A DNA stretch of 50,236 bases from positions 1 through 50,236 of the forward strand of contig DAIEHI010000217.1 of assembly GCA_027355725.1 (NCBI GenBank), read 5' to 3'. Made by a program: the position numbers and the translations under genes. How positions within the stretch are numbered: the first letter of the stretch is position 1; each line of letters begins with the position of its first letter. The stretch comes from Acidimicrobiaceae bacterium (lineage in GTDB: Bacteria; Actinomycetota; Acidimicrobiia; Acidimicrobiales; RAAP-2). The notes below the pieces were generated by a model. That model was not told where the DNA came from and did not search any database. It was given only the letters and a program-made list of their open reading frames with translations. Below are positions 1-7,591 of the stretch, in pieces.

Positions 1-325
1 AGCCGACCATGAAGGTGGTGGTTGGTGTGATCGTGAGAACCACTGGCGTGCCGTGCTCATCTTGAATCGTGAGCGACGTCGCACTGACCGCCGTCACCTG
101 ACCGTGGACGCCGAAGTGTCCAAATTGATGGTCGTGGCCGAACATACCTCTTCCAGCAAAATTGAACCACGCTCCGCCGTCACCTTGGCTTCTAATTCCT
201 ATTGAAGAATGATGCTCGGGTGAGGCTCCCGCGATCTCATTTCCTGCAATCCCCGCCACGAGAATGGCACCCAACGATGCGAGTGTCAATGACCTCACGA
301 TGCGTAATAGTTGGTGCTTGTACAT
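1..325 (-). CDS. Secreted protein with DUF5666-like domain, partial at window edge
   Basis: Reading leftwards from ATG at 323-325, 108 codons are visible before the window ends. The start is supported by AAGGGG seven bases upstream. Residues 1-32 look like a Sec signal peptide: MYKHQLLRIVR followed by a hydrophobic stretch and a small-residue cleavage region ending near EIAGA. The mature part is Gly/His-rich (for example MFGHDHQFGHFG), then begins a beta-type segment with the pattern G-x-V-T-A-V-S-A-T-S-L-T-I-Q-D. That pattern resembles the OB-fold-like DUF5666 domain found in secreted bacterial proteins. Function is unknown; an extracytoplasmic role follows from the signal peptide. The C terminus lies outside the window. 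The His clusters could bind metal, but this is speculation. Confidence 0.6.
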   Translation of the reverse strand, partial: MYKHQLLRIVRSLTLASLGAILVAGIAGNEIAGASPEHHSSIGIRSQGDGGAWFNFAGRGMFGHDHQFGHFGVHGQVTAVSATSLTIQDEHGTPVVLTITPTTTFMVG

Positions 326-345
326 GATGTCCCCTTATAGCTTCT

Positions 346-364
346 CGAGATCACTTCGATCTCG
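346..364. promoter_or_regulatory. 19-bp perfect inverted repeat upstream of the secreted protein
   Basis: Arms CGAGATC and GATCTCG flank a 5-base spacer (acttc). The element lies about 20 bases upstream of the start codon at 325. A TATAAG sequence on the minus strand (around 335-340) lies between it and the gene. The position suits a regulator-binding site, but no regulator can be assigned. Confidence 0.3.
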
Positions 365-544
365 TTCGCTTCCCAGTATCGCGAGCGAAGTTTTGAGTTC
401 GATGTGAGCCTCTGGTGAAGCGCATCAGTAAACGCCAGCGGTCATTACGTTTTGGTTACGACCAAGATGAGCGTTGCCATCAAAGACCGTGAACCGCGAT
501 TCCTCAGTCGTGTGCGAGGGACAACTCGATAAAAGATCGGGATC

Positions 545-2134
545 TCATTTGTGAGCTTGAGCTTTCGATGGCAGGAGAGCCAACACAACCAACGCGGCGA
601 TACCAGAGAGCACCGCGCCTACTGACACTGCAAAGACCATGCCACTGATGTAGGACACCTTCGCCGCTTCGCCGAGTTGCGCACCAACTCCTCCACCCAG
701 ACGTCTTGCGACTTCGAGTGCACCGCCGAGAGAACTCTGAATCGTGCTCCTTACGGGTGTTGGGAGGGAGTAGCGCCCGAGCAACTCCGTGAGCCGGTCC
801 TGATAGCGAGTGTTCAAAAGACTCCCCAGCACCGCTACCCCGAGTGCACTGCCAATCTGTAGCGCAGTGCTGTTAGTCGCCGAACCCACTCCTGACAGTT
901 CTGGCGGTACCGAACCCATCACCGACTCGGTGCACGGGGCCACGCAGAGTCCGCTACCTACGCCCATCAGTATGAACGAAGGCAAAGCATCTAGGTACGT
1001 AGAACTAATTGTCGTGGATCCGAGCATGGCCAGGCCCGTCGCAATACATACCATCCCGACGAAGACCACCACCTTCGTACCGAGGAACCTCACCGCGAGC
1101 GAAGAGAGTGAGGCCGCCACAAGAAGGATGACCGCGATCGGCATGATTCGCAGACCCGTCTGAAGCGCGCTGTAACCAAGACAAAACTGAAGGTACTGGG
1201 TGAGCAAGAACAGTCCACCCGAGAGAGCGAAGATCGTCAGCGCGAGACCGCTGACCGCGACTGAGAATCGACGAGATCGAAAGAACCACAGTTCGAGCAT
1301 GGGATGACTCGTCCGCCGCTCCCACAGGATCAGGACTGCAGTGATGAGCAGTGCAATCAACAATGCCCCAACGATGAGCGGCGAGCCCCAACCCCTCATC
1401 GGTGCATCAATGATGCCCCAGAGAAGCAGTGCCGGCGCCAGCAATGAGAACACGGCACCGAGTGGGTCGGGTCGCTTCGCATCAGGATTCAGCGAATCTG
1501 GCACGACAATGACGGTGGCGACACCCGCCACGAGGGCAATGGGTACATTGATCAAGAACACTGATCCCCACCAGAAGTGTGCCAGCAACCAGCCACCAAT
1601 GACCGGTCCAATTGCCAGGCCCATCCCATTGGTGCCTGACCACAACCCAATGGCGCGTGCGCGTTCTTGCGGGGCGGTATAGACGTTCGTGAGGATCGAA
1701 AGGGTTGACGGCATGATTGCCGCGGCGCCTACGCCCATGAGGGACCGGGCGAGTATCAACTTGATCGGTGACGCTGAGAATGCCGAGGCCGCCGATCCGA
1801 TGGTGAAGATTGCAAGACCGGTGAGAAACACTTTCTTACGCCCAATATGGTCACCCAGTGAGCCCGCCACGAGGAGTAACCCGGCCAACACCACAACATA
1901 CGCATCGACTATCCACTGCAACTGGCTGGAACTTGCGTGAAGACTCGAGACAATTGAAGGCAATGCGACATTAAGAATCGTGCCGTCAAGGTTGATAATC
2001 AGTACCGCAAGAGAGAGAACCAATAAAGTCGCCCCGCGTCGGGTGCGACGCTTTGAATCTCGATCTTGAAGATCAGGATCACGGTCGCCCTCGAAGATCG
2101 CGGTGGTCTCGTGGAGCCTCAAGCGTTTCATGAC
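545..2134 (-). CDS. DHA2-family MFS drug:H+ antiporter (14 TM)
   Basis: This is an inner-membrane exporter of the drug:H+ antiporter-2 group (EmrB/QacA type). About 14 hydrophobic segments follow a charged cytoplasmic N-terminal tail. Hallmarks are LDGTILNVALPSI in the first helix, the motif-A-like GSLGDHIGRKKV between helices 2 and 3, and the antiporter motif C region GPVIGGWLL in helix 5. The start is uncertain. The frame is open up to a GTG at 2278, but neither that GTG nor the ATG at 2132-2134 has a clear ribosome-binding site. I chose the ATG because it gives about 529 residues, near the usual family length. The gene stands alone, divergent from the liv operon. The substrate cannot be read from the sequence. 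Confidence 0.85.
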   Translation of the reverse strand, partial: VMKRLRLHETTAIFEGDRDPDLQDRDSKRRTRRGATLLVLSLAVLIINLDGTILNVALPSIVSSLHASSSQLQWIVDAYVVVLAGLLLVAGSLGDHIGRKKVFLTGLAIFTIGSAASAFSASPIKLILARSLMGVGAAAIMPSTLSILTNVYTAPQERARAIGLWSGTNGMGLAIGPVIGGWLLAHFWWGSVFLINVPIALVAGVATVIVVPDSLNPDAKRPDPLGAVFSLLAPALLLWGIIDAPMRGWGSPLIVGALLIALLITAVLILWERRTSHPMLELWFFRSRRFSVAVSGLALTIFALSGGLFLLTQYLQFCLGYSALQTGLRIMPIAVILLVAASLSSLAVRFLGTKVVVFVGMVCIATGLAMLGSTTISSTYLDALPSFILMGVGSGLCVAPCTESVMGSVPPELSGVGSATNSTALQIGSALGVAVLGSLLNTRYQDRLTELLGRYSLPTPVRSTIQSSLGGALEVARRLGGGVGAQLGEAAKVSYISGMVFAVSVGAVLSGIAALVVLALLPSKAQAHK

Positions 2135-2303
2135 GCGAAACGAATCAAACGCGGTACCCTTCGCAGTTGCAGTCTGCGCAGCGCGAAAACACTCTCCACG
2201 TCGACCCCCCAATTTTCGCACTGCAACGACACACCCAAAGGTGCCTCGAAGGTTAGGGTCCGGTGGGCGGAGCAGCACTAGGGCACTAAGTCACAGTCTC
2301 ACC

Positions 2304-2334
2304 TCAGCACCCGAGTACCCACTTTCCGTGCTGA
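2304..2334. promoter_or_regulatory. Inverted repeat TCAGCAC-N17-GTGCTGA
   Basis: Perfect 7-base arms at 2304-2310 and 2328-2334 are separated by 17 bases. They lie in the divergent region between the MFS exporter and the liv operon. This could be a regulator-binding site for the exporter. Only sequence symmetry supports it. Confidence 0.25.
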
Positions 2335-2398
2335 ACGTCGCAATCGCCCAACCTCCATTCCCTCATTGGTTCGAACCCCCGCCACCTCCTGTTTGCTG

Positions 2399-2620
2399 GA
2401 GTGATTCCAGGTGAGCCTGATCACTCTCTTTCAGGTGAAGCGGTGTGCTTCCACATCAGTGGCGTGCAGTCGTCCACCACTCAACTCTGTGCGATTGCAG
2501 ATACGAGAATCCTTTGCCAAGGGCCTCAATAGAGGCCCAAGAGTGACGCTTCACCACGGTGAAGTACGAGTGAGCTCCCCGTCGGGAGCCTCGAATGCCG
2601 CGAACACCCTTGAGCAAGGG
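2399..2620 (+). promoter_or_regulatory. Hairpin cluster in the leader of the liv operon
   Basis: Six short stem-loops occur in 222 bases. The first pairs 2399-2405 with 2420-2426, extended by CAGG/CCTG at 2408-2411 and 2416-2419 with a two-base bulge, and is followed by TCTTTC. The others are GAAGC/GCTTC (2437-2451), GGGCCTC/GAGGCCC (2521-2538), CTTCACC/GGTGAAG (2549-2564), GCTCCC/GGGAGC (2574-2589) and CCCTT/AAGGG (2607-2620). The last ends 16 bases before the livG ATG. Such density suggests a structured leader RNA or attenuator, or a small RNA gene. I do not recognise a known riboswitch consensus in it. Confidence 0.4.
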
Positions 2621-2636
2621 CTAGTTTGAATCCAGT

Positions 2637-3416
2637 ATGACCGAGACGAACCTTCGCGGCACAACCCTAGAGCTCGCGAATGTGACAGTTCGCTTCGGCG
2701 GATTACTGGCACTCAGCGATGTCTCGTTTCAAGTGCGCGAAAATGAAATCGTCGGGCTCATTGGCCCGAACGGTGCCGGTAAGACCACCGCCTTTAACGT
2801 CGCGTGCGGTTTCCAAAAGCCAACCGAAGGCGCAGTGAGCTTTCCCGCTCTCGGATTCGATGCTCGAAAGCCTTCACAACTCGCCAAAGCAGGAATCGCT
2901 CGAACCCTCCAAGGCGTCGGTTTATTCAATAATCTCTCCATTCTTGAAAACGTGATGGCAGGTGCCCAAAGTCGACCCGGCGGTCATCTCCTAGTTTCTA
3001 TTTTGGGCCTACCTCAAGGGTTGCGCGATGAGCGGACGCTGCGCCAGCAAGCCATGGTTGAGCTTGAGCGTTTGGGTATCGCCAAGTTCGCCGCTGCGAT
3101 GCCAAGTGGCGTGCCCTACGGGATCGCAAAGAAGGTATCGATTGCGCGAGCACTGATGGCCCGGCCGCGACTGTTGATGCTGGATGAACCCGCATCTGGA
3201 CTGGACGAGAACGAACTCGCAGAATTCTCGCGCCTCATCATCGAACTACGAGGATCGATGAGCGTGCTCCTGGTCGAGCACAACATGGATTTCGTGATGC
3301 AGTTGGTAGACAATCTGGTGGTTCTCAACTTTGGTCAAGTCATCGCGACGGGAACGCCCACTGAGATCAGCACTAATCCCGACGTGCTCGCCGCATACTT
3401 GGGTATCGACGAATGA
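2637..3416 (+). CDS. livG: Branched-chain amino acid-type ABC transporter ATPase LivG
   Basis: This is one of the two cytoplasmic ATPases driving a branched-chain-amino-acid-type importer. It has 259 residues, normal for LivG. Walker A is GPNGAGKT (43-50), the Q-loop glutamine is near 92, Walker B is LLMLDEP (179-185) and the H-loop is EHN (214-216). The ABC signature is off-consensus: residues 157-166 read SGVPYGIAKK, where LivG proteins usually have something like LPYGQQRR. It is the first gene of the operon and overlaps livF by four bases (ATGA). No good ribosome-binding site precedes the ATG, but a hairpin-rich leader does. Confidence 0.9.
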   Translation: MTETNLRGTTLELANVTVRFGGLLALSDVSFQVRENEIVGLIGPNGAGKTTAFNVACGFQKPTEGAVSFPALGFDARKPSQLAKAGIARTLQGVGLFNNLSILENVMAGAQSRPGGHLLVSILGLPQGLRDERTLRQQAMVELERLGIAKFAAAMPSGVPYGIAKKVSIARALMARPRLLMLDEPASGLDENELAEFSRLIIELRGSMSVLLVEHNMDFVMQLVDNLVVLNFGQVIATGTPTEISTNPDVLAAYLGIDE

Positions 3417-4123
3417 TTCGCGTCTCCGAACTCTGTGTCAACTACGGGGCGATACGCGCGCTTCAAGACGTGAGTTTCGAAGCGACACCCGGCAAGATCA
3501 CCGCCGTCCTCGGTGCCAATGGCGCTGGCAAGACCACACTGCTTCGCGCGATCTCGGGCCTCGTGACACCTCAAAGCGGAACCATCTCGCTCGCGGACCA
3601 GCCACTCGTGCGCGTCGCGACCGAGAACATCGCGCGCATGGGTGTCGCTCACGTTCCCGAGGGCCGTGGTGTCATCGAAGAACTGACCGTCGAGGAGAAC
3701 CTTCGACTTGGTGCGCTCGCGAGCAAGGTGAACATTAGTGAAGGCATAGAGGCCCAATACGCCCAATTCCCCGTACTGGGAGACCGGCGACGCAAATACT
3801 GTGGCACGCTCTCAGGCGGTGAGCGCCAGATGCTCGCAATGGCTCGTGCGTTGATTGCTCGACCAAAGGTTCTGCTCCTCGACGAACCGTCGCTCGGCTT
3901 GGCCCCACAGGTCACGGCCGAATTGATGAAGACGATTCTCGCCGCGTGCGAGGCCGAGAACCTCACTGTGATCCTCGTCGAACAGAATGCCAAGGGCGCC
4001 CTTCGTATATCGCACGACGCTGTAGTCCTGCACCTGGGGCGCGTGGTCGCGAACGGTAGTGCCGCTCAAGTCGCGGCCGATGAGGACCTTCGTCGCTACT
4101 ACCTAGGGCTGGTGGAAGAATGA
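3413..4123 (+). CDS. livF: Branched-chain amino acid-type ABC transporter ATPase LivF
   Basis: This is the second ATPase of the importer, 236 residues, the usual LivF length. Walker A is GANGAGKT (34-41), the signature LSGGE (133-137) is canonical, Walker B is VLLLDEP (153-159), and VEQN (189-192) has the glutamine usual for LivF in place of the H-loop histidine. It starts inside the livG stop (ATGA) and its own stop overlaps the livH start in the same way, so translation of the three genes is probably coupled. The LivG/LivF heterodimer would sit beneath the LivH/LivM membrane pair. Confidence 0.93.
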   Translation: MIRVSELCVNYGAIRALQDVSFEATPGKITAVLGANGAGKTTLLRAISGLVTPQSGTISLADQPLVRVATENIARMGVAHVPEGRGVIEELTVEENLRLGALASKVNISEGIEAQYAQFPVLGDRRRKYCGTLSGGERQMLAMARALIARPKVLLLDEPSLGLAPQVTAELMKTILAACEAENLTVILVEQNAKGALRISHDAVVLHLGRVVANGSAAQVAADEDLRRYYLGLVEE

Positions 4124-5016
4124 GTTCGTTCCTGACGTCGTCGTTCATGAGCAACATCTTTGGCGGACTGGCCCAGGGCGTCATCTACTCGCTCGTAGCC
4201 TTGAGCCTGGTCATCATCTGGCAGTCAACGCATGTTCTCAACTTCGCCCAAGGAGCCATGGCGATGTTCGCGACCTACGTTGGCATGACCCAGATTGATC
4301 GCGGTCTTAATTACTGGTGGTGTGTGATCATATCGGTGCTCGTAGGCATGGCCTTCGGCGGAATCACCGAGCGAGTTCTCATCCGTCCGCTGTATGGCAA
4401 ACCCGAAATCAATCCGATTGTGGTGATGGTCGGATTCCTTGGCGTCATCGAGGCTGCGACAACCGCAATCTGGACGAGCACTTCTCGTAACATCGCCGCG
4501 CCATTCTCACAGATCTACTTCAAAGCCGACGGAAAACTCGTCTTGCTCTCACCCTTCATCATCTTTCAGATCATCCTCGCTGTAGTGATCATGATGCTCG
4601 TAGCCGCCCTCTTTCGATTCACCCGATTGGGACTCCAATTGCGTGCCTCCGCTCTTGCTCCAGAGGTCGCGCGATTGCTCGGCGTCCGCGTCAGTCGCAT
4701 GCTCACTATTGGATGGATGCTCTCAGCCGGCGTTGGCTCCATCGCTGCCGTCATACTCGCATCAGGGAGCTTCGGCCTCTTTCCAACCAACATGGACGGC
4801 GTCTTCGTCGCTGGCTTCATCGCCGCAGCAGTCGGAGGTCTTGATTCGCCCGTGGGTGCTATCGCGGGTGGGCTCATCATTGGACTCACCGAGCAATTCG
4901 TCCTCGCCTACTGGTCGCCCAGTGTCGCGCCGCTCGGTGGAATGATCGTCCTCGTTGCGGTGCTGATGGTTCGCCCGCACGGACTTTTCACCCGATCAGT
5001 CAGTAGGAGGGTCTAG
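4120..5016 (+). CDS. livH: Branched-chain amino acid-type ABC permease LivH
   Basis: This is a membrane permease of 298 residues with about eight hydrophobic segments, matching the LivH family. The early segment (GVIYSLVALSLVIIWQSTHV) and the NFAQGAMAM region are typical of LivH. The cytoplasmic coupling loop contains EVARLLGVRVSRM (about 187-199), the LivH counterpart of the EAA loop that contacts the ATPases. GGLDSPVGAIAGGL follows near the C terminus. The start overlaps the livF stop by four bases, and the TAG stop shares one base with the GTG start of livM. The substrate is likely branched-chain or related amino acids, but this superfamily also carries amides and urea. Confidence 0.92.
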   Translation: MSSFLTSSFMSNIFGGLAQGVIYSLVALSLVIIWQSTHVLNFAQGAMAMFATYVGMTQIDRGLNYWWCVIISVLVGMAFGGITERVLIRPLYGKPEINPIVVMVGFLGVIEAATTAIWTSTSRNIAAPFSQIYFKADGKLVLLSPFIIFQIILAVVIMMLVAALFRFTRLGLQLRASALAPEVARLLGVRVSRMLTIGWMLSAGVGSIAAVILASGSFGLFPTNMDGVFVAGFIAAAVGGLDSPVGAIAGGLIIGLTEQFVLAYWSPSVAPLGGMIVLVAVLMVRPHGLFTRSVSRRV

Positions 5017-6089
5017 TGCACTGGCTCCGCGGCCTTCGCCACCAAGAAACGACCCTGACGCGCCTCATTTCAGTGGCAGCACTCACGGCGCTCGCGCTAG
5101 CGGTCACCTTCATTTTGCCGCCCGTGGCCAACTCACAATTGGCCGGTGGCGCAGCGATCACCATCGTGATCCTGGGGCTCAGTTGGCTCATTGGTTGGAG
5201 TGGACAAATCTCACTCGGCAACTCAGGCTTCATGGCCGTTGGGGCCTATGCAGCGGGTATCTGGGCGCACCACCACGACACAACGCCACTTATCTTCACT
5301 TTTGCGCTCGCTACCGTCATTGGTGGATTGAGCGGACTCGTCGTCGCGATCCCCTCGACGCGACTTCGAGGTCCGTACTTGGCAGGCATGACTCTGGCCT
5401 TCTCAGCCGCCGTCACGCCCTTGGCCCAGAACTTCTCGTCGGTCACTGGCGGCGAAGGGGGCATCTTCTTCAATACCCTTACGACACCGGCGTGGTTTCA
5501 GCACTTCTTTAGCGGTGCCGATGCGACCATCAACGCCAACGCGCAGTGGACAGCTGACCTCGCGGTCGTGACGGCCGGTCTCATGTTCTTCATCATGGCC
5601 AATCTCTTTCACAGTCGCACGGGTCGAGCGATGCGACTGGTGCGTGACAATGACGTAGCCGCAGAGCTCATGGGCGTGCATCTCTCGCGTACTCGAACAA
5701 TCGCCTTCGTGATCGCGGCGTCATTCGCAGGCCTCGGCGGCGCGCTGTACTCACTCATCAATGCAACCGTGCGACCCGAGACGTTTCCCCTGACACTGTC
5801 CATCACCCTGCTCACGCTGATGGTGCTCGGTGGCATTGGCACCCTCAGCGGAGCAGTCCTTGGAGGCATTGTCTACTCCTTCAGTTCGAACCTCGTTTCT
5901 CACATCAATTCGCTCACCGGAGTTAACCCGGCGTCGAATCTTGGCGCGAATATGCAGGGCATCATTTTTGGCGTCTTGTTGATCTTGACAATGCTTTTCG
6001 CCCCTCGAGGAATCGCCGGGCTTGGCATAAAGCTGGTCAAACTAAGGAATTCTCGGGCGGTACTGGCGAGTGACGAGAATGTGAATTAG
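5016..6089 (+). CDS. livM: Branched-chain amino acid-type ABC permease LivM
   Basis: This is the partner permease, 357 residues, with about ten hydrophobic segments. Family landmarks are SGQISLGNSGFMAVGAYAAG (about 67-86), the coupling-loop region AAELMGVHLSRTR (about 217-229), and GGIGTLSGAVLGG near the C terminus. Translation probably starts at GTG 5016, which has AGGAGGG about six bases upstream and shares one base with the livH stop. A 32-base gap follows before the binding-protein gene. The C-terminal tail (KLVKLRNSRAVLASDENVN) is polar and cytoplasmic. Confidence 0.92.
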   Translation: MHWLRGLRHQETTLTRLISVAALTALALAVTFILPPVANSQLAGGAAITIVILGLSWLIGWSGQISLGNSGFMAVGAYAAGIWAHHHDTTPLIFTFALATVIGGLSGLVVAIPSTRLRGPYLAGMTLAFSAAVTPLAQNFSSVTGGEGGIFFNTLTTPAWFQHFFSGADATINANAQWTADLAVVTAGLMFFIMANLFHSRTGRAMRLVRDNDVAAELMGVHLSRTRTIAFVIAASFAGLGGALYSLINATVRPETFPLTLSITLLTLMVLGGIGTLSGAVLGGIVYSFSSNLVSHINSLTGVNPASNLGANMQGIIFGVLLILTMLFAPRGIAGLGIKLVKLRNSRAVLASDENVN

Positions 6090-6121
6090 GTTCACGCCAA
6101 GACCAATTAGGAGGTTTCTTG

Positions 6122-7477
6122 ATGTTCAAGCAAGTACGACGTGTGACAACGGTTATATCGGTTGGCGCACTGACTTTGGGAATGGCCACGACCGGCTTAC
6201 TCACCGGTAGCGCAACTGCGGCTACGGCGACGCCCGGTGTCACCGCAAAAACCGTGACCATCGGAGCCACTGTTCCGCTCTCAGGAATTGCTGCAAGTTA
6301 CGCGCCAGTATCTGGTGCAGCGAACGCGGTCTTCCAGTACATCAACAAGCACGGCGGCATCAATGGTCGAACCATCAAGTACATCCGACTTGATGACTGC
6401 TACGACCTCGCGTCCTACGGACTCGGCTGCACCGCGGGTGCCAGTGTTACAACATTGAGTCAAACCCAAACACTCGTCGCGCAAGACCACGTGCTCGCGA
6501 CCGTCGGCTCACTCGGCACAGCCGCACAAGACAGTGTCCTTTCGTACCTGAAGCAGAATGGTGTGCCGCAGTTGTTCGTCAACTCGGGCTCGAAGGACTG
6601 GAACCAGCCATCGAAGTACCCGTCTCTTTTTGGCTTCCAGACTGGCTACCAAGCAGAGGGCAAGATCTTCGCGCGCTACATTCGCACCCACCTCGCTGGT
6701 AAGACCGTTGGCTTCATTGGTCAGAATGACGACTTCGGCGCAGACGGTCTTGGCGGATTGCTCGCTGGCGGATTGCAAATCGCAAAGTCTGACCAGCTCA
6801 CCTACAACGCCGCTGACGCCATCACGGGTTCATCGAGCGACATTCAATTGGACGTGAAGACCCTGCAGACGGACAACGTCCAGGTTGTGGTGCTCGACTC
6901 AGTACCCGGCTTCACCACAGGTATCTTGCAGGTGGCACACCTCCTCGGCTACAGCCCCCAGTGGGTCATCTCCTCAGTCGGTTCGGACCCCACCTCGGTG
7001 AATAGCCCACTCGAAGCTGGTGCGATCTCGCTCGATTACTTCCCGGCGTCGAACAACAACCGCAACCCGTGGATCCCTTGGATTCGAAAGGTCCTCCTCG
7101 CTGACAAGACCGACTTCCCCAACTTCACCGCGAGTTCGGTGATCACGGGCAACATGCTCTACGGAGCGGGCTACGCAGTGGCGTTCGCGGAGGCGCTCAA
7201 GGCGACCGGCCGCAATGTCACCCGCGCCGGCCTCGTCAAGGCAATGCTGAAGACAAAGTTCGCGACTCCAGCGATCACCCCTCTCAAGTACAGCGGATCG
7301 AACCACCAGGGCCTGCAGGGTGGCTTGATCGCCACCATTGCATCCAATGGCACCAATGCACCGACCCAGGTGCTCCAACCCAACACTCAGGTGTATACCA
7401 CGAGCAATACAGCGAGTTCCTCGATTCACATCGTCAACAAGTTGACGGTCGACCCGATTCCCGCCTGGCTCAAGTAA
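6122..7477 (+). CDS. Extracellular substrate-binding protein of the liv-type ABC importer
   Basis: This is the extracytoplasmic ligand-binding protein (periplasmic-binding-protein type 1, Leu/Ile/Val-binding family) that delivers substrate to LivH/LivM. It has 451 residues. ATG 6122 is preferred over the adjacent TTG 6119 because AGGAGG sits at 6109-6114 with a seven-base spacer. A Sec signal peptide covers about residues 1-34 (MFKQVRRVTTVI, a hydrophobic core, then ATAATATPG). The fold begins at KTVTIGATVPLSG. No lipobox cysteine is evident, which is unusual for a Gram-positive binding protein. A strong terminator follows 11 bases after the stop. The exact ligand is not readable. Confidence 0.9.
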   Translation: MFKQVRRVTTVISVGALTLGMATTGLLTGSATAATATPGVTAKTVTIGATVPLSGIAASYAPVSGAANAVFQYINKHGGINGRTIKYIRLDDCYDLASYGLGCTAGASVTTLSQTQTLVAQDHVLATVGSLGTAAQDSVLSYLKQNGVPQLFVNSGSKDWNQPSKYPSLFGFQTGYQAEGKIFARYIRTHLAGKTVGFIGQNDDFGADGLGGLLAGGLQIAKSDQLTYNAADAITGSSSDIQLDVKTLQTDNVQVVVLDSVPGFTTGILQVAHLLGYSPQWVISSVGSDPTSVNSPLEAGAISLDYFPASNNNRNPWIPWIRKVLLADKTDFPNFTASSVITGNMLYGAGYAVAFAEALKATGRNVTRAGLVKAMLKTKFATPAITPLKYSGSNHQGLQGGLIATIASNGTNAPTQVLQPNTQVYTTSNTASSSIHIVNKLTVDPIPAWLK

Positions 7478-7488
7478 GCGCGTAACTC

Positions 7489-7524
7489 AACGAAGCCCCA
7501 CCGACTCGTCGGTGGGGCTTCGTT
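7489..7524 (+). terminator. Intrinsic terminator of the liv operon
   Basis: A perfect 16-bp stem (7489-7504 pairs with 7509-7524) closes a CTCG tetraloop 11 bases after the binding-protein stop codon. The following bases are only mildly T-rich (gttccc), but the stem is long, GC-rich and well placed. Confidence 0.9.
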
Positions 7525-7591
7525 GTTCCCGCTCAGCCCCGGTACTGATGACACGCATCACTAAGGTGACTGACGTGACGATGCGAGCGCG

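Larger units (their letters stand above)
2135..2636. other. Long divergent intergenic region between MFS exporter and liv operon
   Basis: No convincing gene is seen here. The left part (2135-2300) may be the N-terminal extension or leader of the MFS gene. The right part (2399-2620) is packed with short inverted repeats described separately. A 72-codon frame from GTG 2411 ends just before livG, but it lacks a ribosome-binding site and protein-like composition, so I do not call it. Confidence 0.5.

Noticed and set aside
2411..2629. Possible 72-codon leader peptide (MSLITLFQVK...) before livG
   Set aside because: It starts with GTG without a ribosome-binding site, inside the hairpin cluster, and lacks a run of Leu/Ile/Val codons of the kind used in attenuation.
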